NCBI GenBank assembly: GCA_040768665.1
Contig: JAXGMN010000009.1
Span: 1-64,000, forward strand
From: JABWBD01 sp040768665
Lineage (GTDB): Bacteria; Planctomycetota; Planctomycetia; Pirellulales; Thermoguttaceae
Direction: 5' to 3'
Length of the DNA stretch: 64,000 bases
How positions within the stretch are numbered: position 1 is the stretch's first letter; every line of letters starts with the position of its first letter. The translations under genes and the position numbers were made by a program. The notes beneath the pieces are model-generated. The model saw only the letters and a list, made by a program, of their open reading frames with translations. It was not told where the DNA came from and did no database searches. Shown one piece after another: positions 18,135 to 25,648 of this stretch.

Positions 18135-19172
18135 ATGCCCGACCAATTCAACCTCGCCCGCTACATCCGCCAGGTCCGATATCCCCGCCTGGGCGAAGAA
18201 GGACAGCGGCGGCTCATGGGCTCCACAGCGCTCGTCGTCGGCTGCGGCGCCCTGGGGAGCGTCGCGGCGAACACCCTGGTCCGCGCCGGAGTCGGCCTCG
18301 TGCGGATCGTCGACCGCGACTTCGTCGAAACCACGAACCTGCAGCGGCAGATGCTGTTCACGGAGGACGACGTCTCGCAACAGTTGCCTAAGGCGGTCGC
18401 GGCGGCCCAGAGGCTCCGCGAGATCAACTCCGAGGTCCAGATCGATCCGATCGTAGCCGACGTCGATTCATCCAACATCGAGCGACTCTGCGATCGTGTG
18501 GACGTGATCGTCGACGGAACCGACAACTTTGAGACCCGCTTTCTGGTCAACGACGTTGCATTGAAGCGCCGCATCCCCTGGGTCTATGGCGGCTGCCTGG
18601 GCGCCGAAGGACAGACGATGACGATCTTGCCGGGCGAGACCGCATGCCTGGCTTGCCTGATGCAAGAGTGCCCGCCGCCGGGCAGCACGCCGACCTGCGA
18701 TACGGCCGGCATCCTCGGGCCGATCGTTAACGTGATCGCCTCGATGGAGGCCCTCGAAGCGATCAAGATTCTCAGCGGCAACCGCGACGCGGTCTCGCGG
18801 ATGCTCACCGTCGTGGAACTCTGGGACAACACGATCCGCCAGATCGACGTGTCCGGCCTCCGCGAACAAACGGACTGCCGGGCCTGCAAGCAAGGCGAGC
18901 TTGCTTGGCTTTCGGGCCGGCAAGGGAGCCACACCGCCGTTTTGTGCGGCCGCAATGCCGTCCAGTTGACCCACGTCGGCGCGAGCGTCTCGCTGGACGA
19001 ACTCGCCCGCACGCTCCACGGCGTCGGCGAAGTGAGCCGGAATCCCTTCCTCCTGCGGCTCAAGGTCGAGGGCCACGAACTGACCGTCTTTCCCGATGGC
19101 CGTGCAATCGTTTCCGGGACGGATGATATCCCCAAAGCGCGAACACTTTATGCGAAGTACATTGGAAACTGA
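18135..19172 (+). CDS. ThiF/MoeB/HesA family adenylyltransferase
   Basis: 345 aa E1-like enzyme that adenylates the C-terminus of a small ubiquitin-fold sulfur carrier (ThiS, MoaD or similar). It has a nucleotide-binding GCGALGS, RIVDRDFVETTNLQRQ, a DGTDNFETR segment, a candidate catalytic Cys in PTCDTAGILGP and two zinc Cys pairs (CLACLMQEC, CRAC). About 80 residues at the C-terminus form an added domain with a beta-grasp-like pattern (VQLTHVGASVSLDELARTL), possibly a carrier or rhodanese substitute. It lies 39 bp downstream of uvrA with GGGAG before the ATG. Confidence 0.88.
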   Translation: MPDQFNLARYIRQVRYPRLGEEGQRRLMGSTALVVGCGALGSVAANTLVRAGVGLVRIVDRDFVETTNLQRQMLFTEDDVSQQLPKAVAAAQRLREINSEVQIDPIVADVDSSNIERLCDRVDVIVDGTDNFETRFLVNDVALKRRIPWVYGGCLGAEGQTMTILPGETACLACLMQECPPPGSTPTCDTAGILGPIVNVIASMEALEAIKILSGNRDAVSRMLTVVELWDNTIRQIDVSGLREQTDCRACKQGELAWLSGRQGSHTAVLCGRNAVQLTHVGASVSLDELARTLHGVGEVSRNPFLLRLKVEGHELTVFPDGRAIVSGTDDIPKARTLYAKYIGN

Positions 19173-19187
19173 CGGCAATAGCACGCA

Positions 19188-19276
19188 GGAGAGGGGGGCA
19201 GGTCTATGTTTTCGGCCAACGTCTTTGACGCCAAAATACTGAAACTGGCCGAAAAATGGACCAGTCCCCGGCCGCG
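19188..19276. mobile_element. MITE of the GTAA-ended family, copy E (both ends lost)
   Basis: Keeps only the centre: GGCAGGTCTATGTTTTCGGC, GTCTTTGACGCCAAAATACT and GGCCGAAAAATGGACC. It lies between the convergent ThiF and sulfatase genes and may serve as a bidirectional terminator. Confidence 0.7.
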
Positions 19277-19293
19277 AACCTGGCAGCGTCGGT

Positions 19294-20937
19294 TCACGGC
19301 TTGGCCCTTCCGCCCATGGTCATGAATTCGTCTTTGCTCAACACGCCGTCGCCGTTCGCGTCGAACGTGGGGAAGCGGCGGCGGCCCTCGGCCTGATCGG
19401 GGAAGTTGTGGAGATACTCCTCGATCGTAAGCGTATTGTCGCCGTCGCTGTCCTTGGCCTTGAACATGGTGGCCCGGTCCGGCTTCGACTTGCCCTGCGG
19501 TTTGGCCTTGCGAGGCGGAAGCGGCTGTTCCTCACCGGGCGGCAAGGTCGCCTTCCAATCCAAAGCCAGCCTGGCGAGCCGTTCGACCACTGCCGGATGG
19601 GCCGCCGCGAGGTTGTTCGTCTCCGTGGGATCGTTGGGGATATCGTAGAGCTCCACGCGGCTGCGATCGGCGTCGGTCAGCAGTTTCCACGGGCCGTCGC
19701 GAACGGCAATCGGCGGAGGAGCGAAGTCGGGATTTCCCGCAACCTTCGACCGCCATTCCCAGAACAGCGGCTTCTGACGGGGCCGCGATTGGCCGCCGAG
19801 CAGGATGTCGCTCACGTCCTCGCCGTCAAGCTCCGTGTTCGAAGGCGGGGACACTCCCGTCAGGGCGCAGACGGTTGGGAAGAAATCCACGGCGCCGATG
19901 ACCGAAGTCTCGTCGAACGTGCCGGCCTTGATTTTGCCCGGCCAGCGGACCACCAGAGGCTGACGCACACCGCCCTCATAGATGCTCCGCTTGCGGCCGC
20001 GGTGCGGGCCGGGCGATCCGACGCCGGCGTTTGCCGCGTTGCGGATGTTGTAGTCTTCAGGCCCGTTGTCGCTGCTGAAAAACAGGATGGTGTTCTCGTC
20101 CAGGCCGAGTTGCTCGAGCGTGTCGAGCAGCCGGCCGACCTGCGTGTCGAGATCGGTGATGGAGGCCGCGTAGACCTGCATCTGCGAACGAAAATCGTCG
20201 GCGGCCTTGAAGTAGTCCTGCGTCCACCGGCCGAACGCCGGATGGTCGGGGCGCGGGTCGAGGTCCTTGTAGACCGCGAGTTGTTGGGGTGTCGGGTCCA
20301 GCTTCGCGTGCGGCACGAGCGTCCAGATGTTGAGATAGAAGGGCTTGTCCCTGTTGCGGCGGAGGAAGTCGATGGCGTGGTCCATGATGATGCCGGTCGA
20401 CTTGCCCCACCAGTACGGCTCGGGCGGCGCGTCCTTAGGGCGCAACTGCGGTCCGTTGGATACGATCGTCACGTAGCTGTCGATGCCGTACCGGCCCGGT
20501 TCCGGCGCGCCCTCACCGCTGCCCAGGTGCCACTTGCCGAAATGGCCGGTCACGTAGCCGGCGGACTGCAATTGGCGGGTCACCATGGCCGCCTGCGGAT
20601 CGAGCCAGTCGGGCATGACGCGAGCCTGGTTCAACTCGTGGGTGGCGAAATGGCCGTGCACGCGGAAGCGCGCCGGATATCGCCCCGTCATGAAAGCGGT
20701 GCGGCTGGGCGAACAGACGGGATTGGCCACGTAGAACTGTCCGAACCGGCGACCTTCGGCCGTTATCCTGTCGAGGTTCGGGGTTTTGCAGTAGGGGTGT
20801 CCCCAAGCGGCAGCGTCACCCCAGCCCTGATCGTCGGTCAACAGGAAGATGACATTGGGTTTTTCAACCCTCTCCGCTGCCGCAACGACGGAGGACAGCA
20901 ATAGGCTGCACAGGATTACCGCACACGTTTCTTTCAC
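19294..20937 (-). CDS. Secreted sulfatase with C-terminal EF hands
   Basis: 547 aa. Type I formylglycine sulfatase that cleaves sulfate esters. Signal peptide (VKETCAVILCSLLLSSVVAAA), metal site LLTDDQGWGD, and CSPSRTAFMTG with the CxPSR Cys to be converted to formylglycine. FGKWHLG and SSDNGPE complete the active site. Residues about 490-540 hold two EF-hand loops (DSDGDNTLTIEEY, DANGDGVLSKDEF) likely to bind calcium. The GTG at 20937 is preferred because AGGAG lies 6 nt upstream. It is 55 bp downstream of the second sulfatase, so an operon is likely. Confidence 0.95.
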   Translation of the reverse strand: MKETCAVILCSLLLSSVVAAAERVEKPNVIFLLTDDQGWGDAAAWGHPYCKTPNLDRITAEGRRFGQFYVANPVCSPSRTAFMTGRYPARFRVHGHFATHELNQARVMPDWLDPQAAMVTRQLQSAGYVTGHFGKWHLGSGEGAPEPGRYGIDSYVTIVSNGPQLRPKDAPPEPYWWGKSTGIIMDHAIDFLRRNRDKPFYLNIWTLVPHAKLDPTPQQLAVYKDLDPRPDHPAFGRWTQDYFKAADDFRSQMQVYAASITDLDTQVGRLLDTLEQLGLDENTILFFSSDNGPEDYNIRNAANAGVGSPGPHRGRKRSIYEGGVRQPLVVRWPGKIKAGTFDETSVIGAVDFFPTVCALTGVSPPSNTELDGEDVSDILLGGQSRPRQKPLFWEWRSKVAGNPDFAPPPIAVRDGPWKLLTDADRSRVELYDIPNDPTETNNLAAAHPAVVERLARLALDWKATLPPGEEQPLPPRKAKPQGKSKPDRATMFKAKDSDGDNTLTIEEYLHNFPDQAEGRRRFPTFDANGDGVLSKDEFMTMGGRAKP

Positions 20938-20992
20938 GGGTATCTCCTTGCGTTGGCAAGAGCCTCTCAATGGTCAGGGTTGCTTCTGATGA

Positions 20993-22987
20993 TCAGGGTG
21001 CTTCGCCGCTGTAGAGCCGCACCGACTCGATGAGCCCTTGGAAGCGAGGCATATTCTCCTCGATGACCGGGCTTTTCAGGTCCGCGCCGATCTGCATGGA
21101 ATCGTTGGGATCGTTGGGAATGAACCGGGGGAGCTTCCTGGCAGCCACTTGTTTGTCATTCACCAACAGCACGATCTGCCGATCGGCGGTGATCCGGGCG
21201 ACGAGCGTGGTCCATGCTCCGGCAACGGATTGGCGCCCGCCGATGTCGATGGGGCGGTTGGCGGCGGTGACCGTCAGGTGCGGCCGACCGTCTTGGAGAT
21301 AGACGCAGTAGCCGGCCGTTTGGCCGCCGCGCGCCAGGACCACGCCGTCGGGAGCATCGCTCTTGAAGACCGCCTCCACCGTCCAGGCGCCGACGCTCGG
21401 GTCGAGGCTGGGTGCCCGCGGGACCTCGATGAATCCTTTTCCATCGAAGCGGCGAGCGGGCCGGCCGTCGCGGCCCTCGGCGAGCGGGGCGCCCGTGGCC
21501 TTGCCGTGGTTGTTCTTGCCGGAAGTGTCGACAACCCGGTCGCCCTCGTCCTTCGAGAAACGATATTCCAGCACCCAGGTGTTCAGCGCGGGCGGCGGCT
21601 GGTCCTTCTTGGGGTCGTCGGCGAAGGGCGGGATCTCAAAATCGATCGCGGCAGCCTGCCGCTGGTATTGCGTTTCCAATTCCTGGCGGAGCGCGGCCCG
21701 TTCCGGACTGTCAATAAGGTTACTGGTTTCGTAGGGATCCGCGGCGAGGTCGAACATCTCGGTCCACTCCTCGTGACCGGGATACTTGATGAGCTTGGCC
21801 GTGTCGGTTCTTACGGCGGTCACCGTCGGGGTCGTGAATCCGCGTTCGTAGAAGTAGCAGTAGAAGAAAGCGTCGCGCCAGCCGGCCGCATTTCCTTCCA
21901 GGAGCGGGCGCCAACTGCGGCCCTGCATCCGCTCGGGCACGTCCACGCCGGCATACTCCAGCAGCGTCGGCGCAATGTCGATATTCAGCGCCATCCGGTC
22001 GACCACTTTTGAACCGCCGAGCTTGGGATAGCGGATGATCAAGGGGATGCGGAGACTCTCGTCGTACGCCGACCGTTTGTCTCCCAGGCCGTGTTCGCCG
22101 AGATAGAACCCGTTGTCGCTGCTGAAAACGACCATCGTGCGATCCGAGAGCTGGAGTTCATCGAGCACGTGGAGGACTCTTCCGACGTTCTCGTCGATGG
22201 CGGTGAGGCCGCGGAAATAGCCCATGTTGGTCGGCACGAGATCGGGCAGTTCGGTTTTGCCGCCGCCGCGTTTCTCGGAGCGGTAGATGGCCGGATCGTT
22301 CATGTTGGGAACGCTGCGGGCCTGCTCGCCCTGGTACGTGTTCGCATGGCGTGGCGGCGGGTCGAAGGGGCCATGCGCGGTCTTGTAGCCCATTACGAGA
22401 AGAAAAGGCTTCGTCCGGTTGCGGCGAAGGAATTCCACGGCATAGTCGGTCGAGACATCATCGACCCAACCTTTGGTCTGTGTGGTCTCGCCGTTGATTT
22501 CGAAAGGGCAATCGAAATAGCGGCCCTGGCCGAGGAAGCTGGCGGAGTAGTCGAAGCCGGGCCGCTGCCCGCTCTGCTTGCCCATGTGCCACTTGCCGAC
22601 AAAGCCGGTGGCATAGCCCGCGGAGCGGAGGAGCGAGGCATAGGTGACGTTGTCTTCAGGGAAGGGTGTGTGGTTGTTGACGATGCCGTTGAGGTGCCCA
22701 TAGCAGCCGGTGAGGAAGCTGGCGCGGCTGGGAGAGCAGAGCGAATTGACGACGAAGGCATTGCGGAACCGCACACCTTCCTTGGCCATTCGGTCCAAGG
22801 CAGGTGTGCGGAGCCAGGGAAAGCGGGCCTTTTCGCCTTGCTCGCGCTGCACGACGCCCAGGGCATCCCAGCGCTGGTCATCGGTGTAGATGAAAACAAA
22901 GTTCGGCCGTTCGGCCGCCCGTGCGGGCAGAGAGAGAACATGCGAGACGGCCAGGCAAGCAATCAAGGCAACGAAATAGGATCGCAT
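20993..22987 (-). CDS. Secreted sulfatase with C-terminal LamG/concanavalin-like domain
   Basis: 664 aa. Signal peptide (residues 1-24), then a type I sulfatase catalytic domain: FIYTDDQRWD, formylglycine site LCSPSRASFLTG, VGKWHMGKQ, SSDNGFYLGEHG. Residues about 490-660 form a LamG/concanavalin-like jelly roll (EYRFSKDEGDRVVDTSGKNN, FDGKGFIEVP, WTVEAVFK), presumably binding the glycan substrate. The family desulfates polysaccharides; linkage and sugar specificity are not readable. It is first of the two-sulfatase operon, and a long palindrome lies upstream. Confidence 0.95.
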   Translation of the reverse strand: MRSYFVALIACLAVSHVLSLPARAAERPNFVFIYTDDQRWDALGVVQREQGEKARFPWLRTPALDRMAKEGVRFRNAFVVNSLCSPSRASFLTGCYGHLNGIVNNHTPFPEDNVTYASLLRSAGYATGFVGKWHMGKQSGQRPGFDYSASFLGQGRYFDCPFEINGETTQTKGWVDDVSTDYAVEFLRRNRTKPFLLVMGYKTAHGPFDPPPRHANTYQGEQARSVPNMNDPAIYRSEKRGGGKTELPDLVPTNMGYFRGLTAIDENVGRVLHVLDELQLSDRTMVVFSSDNGFYLGEHGLGDKRSAYDESLRIPLIIRYPKLGGSKVVDRMALNIDIAPTLLEYAGVDVPERMQGRSWRPLLEGNAAGWRDAFFYCYFYERGFTTPTVTAVRTDTAKLIKYPGHEEWTEMFDLAADPYETSNLIDSPERAALRQELETQYQRQAAAIDFEIPPFADDPKKDQPPPALNTWVLEYRFSKDEGDRVVDTSGKNNHGKATGAPLAEGRDGRPARRFDGKGFIEVPRAPSLDPSVGAWTVEAVFKSDAPDGVVLARGGQTAGYCVYLQDGRPHLTVTAANRPIDIGGRQSVAGAWTTLVARITADRQIVLLVNDKQVAARKLPRFIPNDPNDSMQIGADLKSPVIEENMPRFQGLIESVRLYSGEAP

Positions 22988-23028
22988 GGCAATTCAACTC
23001 CGGGCGTCGAAAGAAGGCTGGAACAAAT

Positions 23029-23095
23029 AACTCAAACTGTAAACGCCACCACCGACCCCGCGTCGGTGGGGCGATGTTTGGCAACTACAAAGGCC
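23029..23095. repeat. Half copy of the GTAAACGCCACCACC palindrome family
   Basis: CTCAAACTGTAAACGCCACC followed by CCCGCGTCGGTGGGGCGATG and TTTGGCAACTACAAAGGCC matches the left arm of the complete copy just downstream, and then stops. Confidence 0.75.
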
Positions 23096-23121
23096 AAGAA
23101 TCTCGCGGTATGGAGTTACTC

Positions 23122-23336
23122 AAACTATAAACGCCACCACCGACCCCGCGTCGGTGGGGCGATGTTTGGCAACTACAAACCGCGATCCTGTTGCTCGATC
23201 TGCGATTTCGCTAAAGCCCATCGGCCCCTACGGGCCGAGCGGCCAAGCGAAATCACAGATCGAGGGTTTTTCTGGCGTTTGTAGTTACCAAACATCGCCC
23301 CACCGGGATAAACCGCGGTGGTGGCGTTTACAGCTA
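23122..23336. repeat. Long palindromic element, GTAAACGCCACCACC family, copy 2
   Basis: A roughly 215-bp near-perfect inverted repeat. The left arm reads TAAACGCCACCACC, GTGGGGCGATGTTTGG, ACTACAAACCGCGATCC; the right arm inverts it with GGTTTTTCTGGCGTTTG, CCAAACATCGCCCCACC, GGTGGTGGCGTTTAC. The centre GGCCCCTACGGGCC is itself a short palindrome. It lies between the PhoD-like gene end and the sulfatase promoter region and would form a very stable RNA hairpin. Confidence 0.85.
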
Positions 23337-23352
23337 GAAACACGAGCGTTTG

Positions 23353-25245
23353 TCAAAACGCTACGACGAGTTCGGAACGCTGGTCCGGGGGCAATGCCTG
23401 GACGTCGCTGAGCTCGCGCGTCTGCCCCTGTTGGTCTCCGATCTTGACGGTGTACTTGCCCAGCGCGAAGACCTTGGGCCGGAATTCGGTGCCTTGGATC
23501 CGCAGGGTGTAGACCGTTTCGCCGTTGCGCTGGTCGATCACCTGGACGACTGGATCCTGCATACCGCGGATCTTCAGCGTAGGCAGATAGGCCACCGCCT
23601 TGCGACCGTAGTTGTCCTGCTGATCGATCGTCAGAGGCCAGCCGGGGTACTGTTTTTCTTTCGGCCCGGTGACATCGACGTTCCGCGGCCAGCACTCGAT
23701 GGTGATGGAGCGCCGCGGCTTGGAAAATCGCACGATGCCGAAGCCGGCGGCGCGGGTGGTGAGCTTGTCGTGGTTCTCTTCGGGGTCCGGATTGGCCACC
23801 GCCCAGAGCGTGATCTTGTTGCCGAAGCCGTCGAGATGTTCGCCGGTATATTCGGGAGCTCCTGGCCGGCGGTTCTTGCCCGGCTCCAGCGGCGCCCACC
23901 AGCGCAGGTACAGGTTGGCAATCGACGGCACGCAGAACGACCATCCGGCGTCGTTCCAGTCGTCGATGCCGTGGTGGAATACCGTTCCCAGGTGTTGATC
24001 GCCGGCGATATGGAATGCGAAGGCTTTGCGGAGTTCGGCCAGAGCCCGGTTGCGACCGGATTGCGGCCAGCCATTGGAGTCCAAATCGGCGTAGACCCGG
24101 TTGTCGCGCTTGCCGTGCACGTGAGCCCCGCCGCAAAAGATCGTCTGCGACAGAGCGACCTTCATTTCCGCATTGCGCCAGTCTTCTGCCCAAGCCTGGA
24201 GAAACTTGAGTTGCCGCTCGCCCAAGAGCTTCGCGCTCGGCACATCCAGCGTCTTGGGATCGTAATCGCCCTGGGTGACGTGATCCGAGCGCGGGCCCAT
24301 CTGGGGGACCAGGCCTTCGGGCCCGGATTTGAACTTCCGATCCTCGAGGATCGCGAAGCTGATCCCGCCCCAATTCAATTGCGTATAGTAGACGTCGATG
24401 CCGCGCTGGACGGGCGTGGGATCAAAGGGGTCGGGCAGATGGCTCGTCTGAGCCCGCTCGACCTCCTTGACGTATTCCACCGGCTTGTAGTAACCGCCGT
24501 CGTCGCCGGTGGGCTTTTCCGACTTCTTTCCGCCGGCGCCCCACAGGTTGGGATGCCCGACATCGTGGTCGTCGGGGATCGTGATGGTGGGAATGTTGCG
24601 AATCGCCTCGCCGAAATCGCGACCGAACTTCAGCCAGTAGGCGTAGTGCCGGTTGTGGTCGTAGACCTGATCGCCTGAGAAGAACAACAGGTCGGGCTTC
24701 AGACGTTTGAGATTCTCCACGATGTCGTTCCGTGGAATATCGCCGCCGTGGCCGGGATAGATCGAATTGCCTGTGAAGGCTGCGACCACGATTTCAGGCT
24801 TGTCGACGGGATTGCGCTGGATCATCCCTTCGTAGACCGCGGACTCGCCGTGCCGCAGACGATAGCGGGACTGGCGTGTCATGTCCCAAGGCTCGACGCG
24901 AAAGGTGGCTGTCCAGCCCGGCGTGATCACCGGGGCCGTAGCCACTTGCTCCCAGCCGCCGTCTCGCTCGACTTCCAGCCGCACGATTCGCGGGTCGTTC
25001 TCTTCCAGCGGGTAGAGTTGGCCGGTGAGCTTGAGGATATTGTTGTGCACCGTGTAGAGCGCGAAGCAAATCACGTCGTCTTTGCCGACCTTGGGAATCG
25101 CCAGCAGGTCCGCGCGCGCTGGTTTGGTCTTGGCCTTGGAGCGTGGTTTTTCTTGTGCCCAGCCCGACGCTGTCGGAGCGGACCACGATGTCAGGCCCAA
25201 CAGGATGGCGGCAAGAGCGGCCGAAAGCAGCAAACGTCGTTTCAT
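23353..25245 (-). CDS. Secreted PhoD-like alkaline phosphatase/phosphodiesterase
   Basis: 630 aa. Signal peptide with hydrophobic core LLLSAALAAILLGL, then a PhoD-like metallophosphatase domain (about residues 120-500): FTGNSIYPG, FFSGDQVYDH, TIPDDHDVGHPN, ILEDRKFKSG, HIAGDQHLG. The PhoD fold uses Fe/Ca to hydrolyse phosphomonoesters or diesters; planctomycete relatives occur beside sulfatases and glycosidases. The second of two adjacent ATGs (25245) has the better distance (6 nt) to GGAG. It ends 16 bp from the long palindrome. Confidence 0.88.
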   Translation of the reverse strand: MKRRLLLSAALAAILLGLTSWSAPTASGWAQEKPRSKAKTKPARADLLAIPKVGKDDVICFALYTVHNNILKLTGQLYPLEENDPRIVRLEVERDGGWEQVATAPVITPGWTATFRVEPWDMTRQSRYRLRHGESAVYEGMIQRNPVDKPEIVVAAFTGNSIYPGHGGDIPRNDIVENLKRLKPDLLFFSGDQVYDHNRHYAYWLKFGRDFGEAIRNIPTITIPDDHDVGHPNLWGAGGKKSEKPTGDDGGYYKPVEYVKEVERAQTSHLPDPFDPTPVQRGIDVYYTQLNWGGISFAILEDRKFKSGPEGLVPQMGPRSDHVTQGDYDPKTLDVPSAKLLGERQLKFLQAWAEDWRNAEMKVALSQTIFCGGAHVHGKRDNRVYADLDSNGWPQSGRNRALAELRKAFAFHIAGDQHLGTVFHHGIDDWNDAGWSFCVPSIANLYLRWWAPLEPGKNRRPGAPEYTGEHLDGFGNKITLWAVANPDPEENHDKLTTRAAGFGIVRFSKPRRSITIECWPRNVDVTGPKEKQYPGWPLTIDQQDNYGRKAVAYLPTLKIRGMQDPVVQVIDQRNGETVYTLRIQGTEFRPKVFALGKYTVKIGDQQGQTRELSDVQALPPDQRSELVVAF

Positions 25246-25342
25246 CATCGGCTCCGGAGTTGATGGGTGGGTTGGCAGTTGTCCCAGACGGCCCCAGTGG
25301 GGACTGCACGGCGCATAACCGTTCCGCGAGTAAGGGAGTCCC

Positions 25343-25465
25343 GTAACCATTCACGGGGCGGCCGGGGACTGGTCCATTCTTCGGCTGATCAAGGCATTTT
25401 GCCGACAAAGACGTTGGCCGAAAACATGGACCTGTCCCCCTCTCTTCCGCCCCGTGAACGGTTAC
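25343..25465. mobile_element. Palindromic MITE, GTAA-ended family, copy F (complete)
   Basis: Ends are GTAACCATTCACG and CGTGAACGGTTAC, in the orientation of copy C. It is flanked by the 9-bp direct repeat GGGAGTCCC (25334-25342 and 25466-25474), which includes the 8-bp duplication expected for the family. The rest of the gap (25475-25648) shows nothing besides TATTATACGGGACCC downstream of it. Confidence 0.88.
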
Positions 25466-25648
25466 GGGAGTCCCTATTATACGGGACCCTCTTGCCGGCA
25501 GAAAGCGATTTCACGCACCGTGTCGGGCAAGTTTTGAAGGCACCATGATGGAAGGAAACGCCCCGAAAAAAGTTGCCAGATACCGCAGACCTGGGGGTCG
25601 ACGGTCGCAGGATTGTGCGAGTCCGGCTTCTTGTGTCCAAGCGGCGAA

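Noticed and set aside
2522..25465. GTAA-ended palindromes as ordinary rho-independent terminators
   Set aside because: They are over 120 bp, repeated, lack a U-tract and are flanked by target duplications, so mobile elements fit better.
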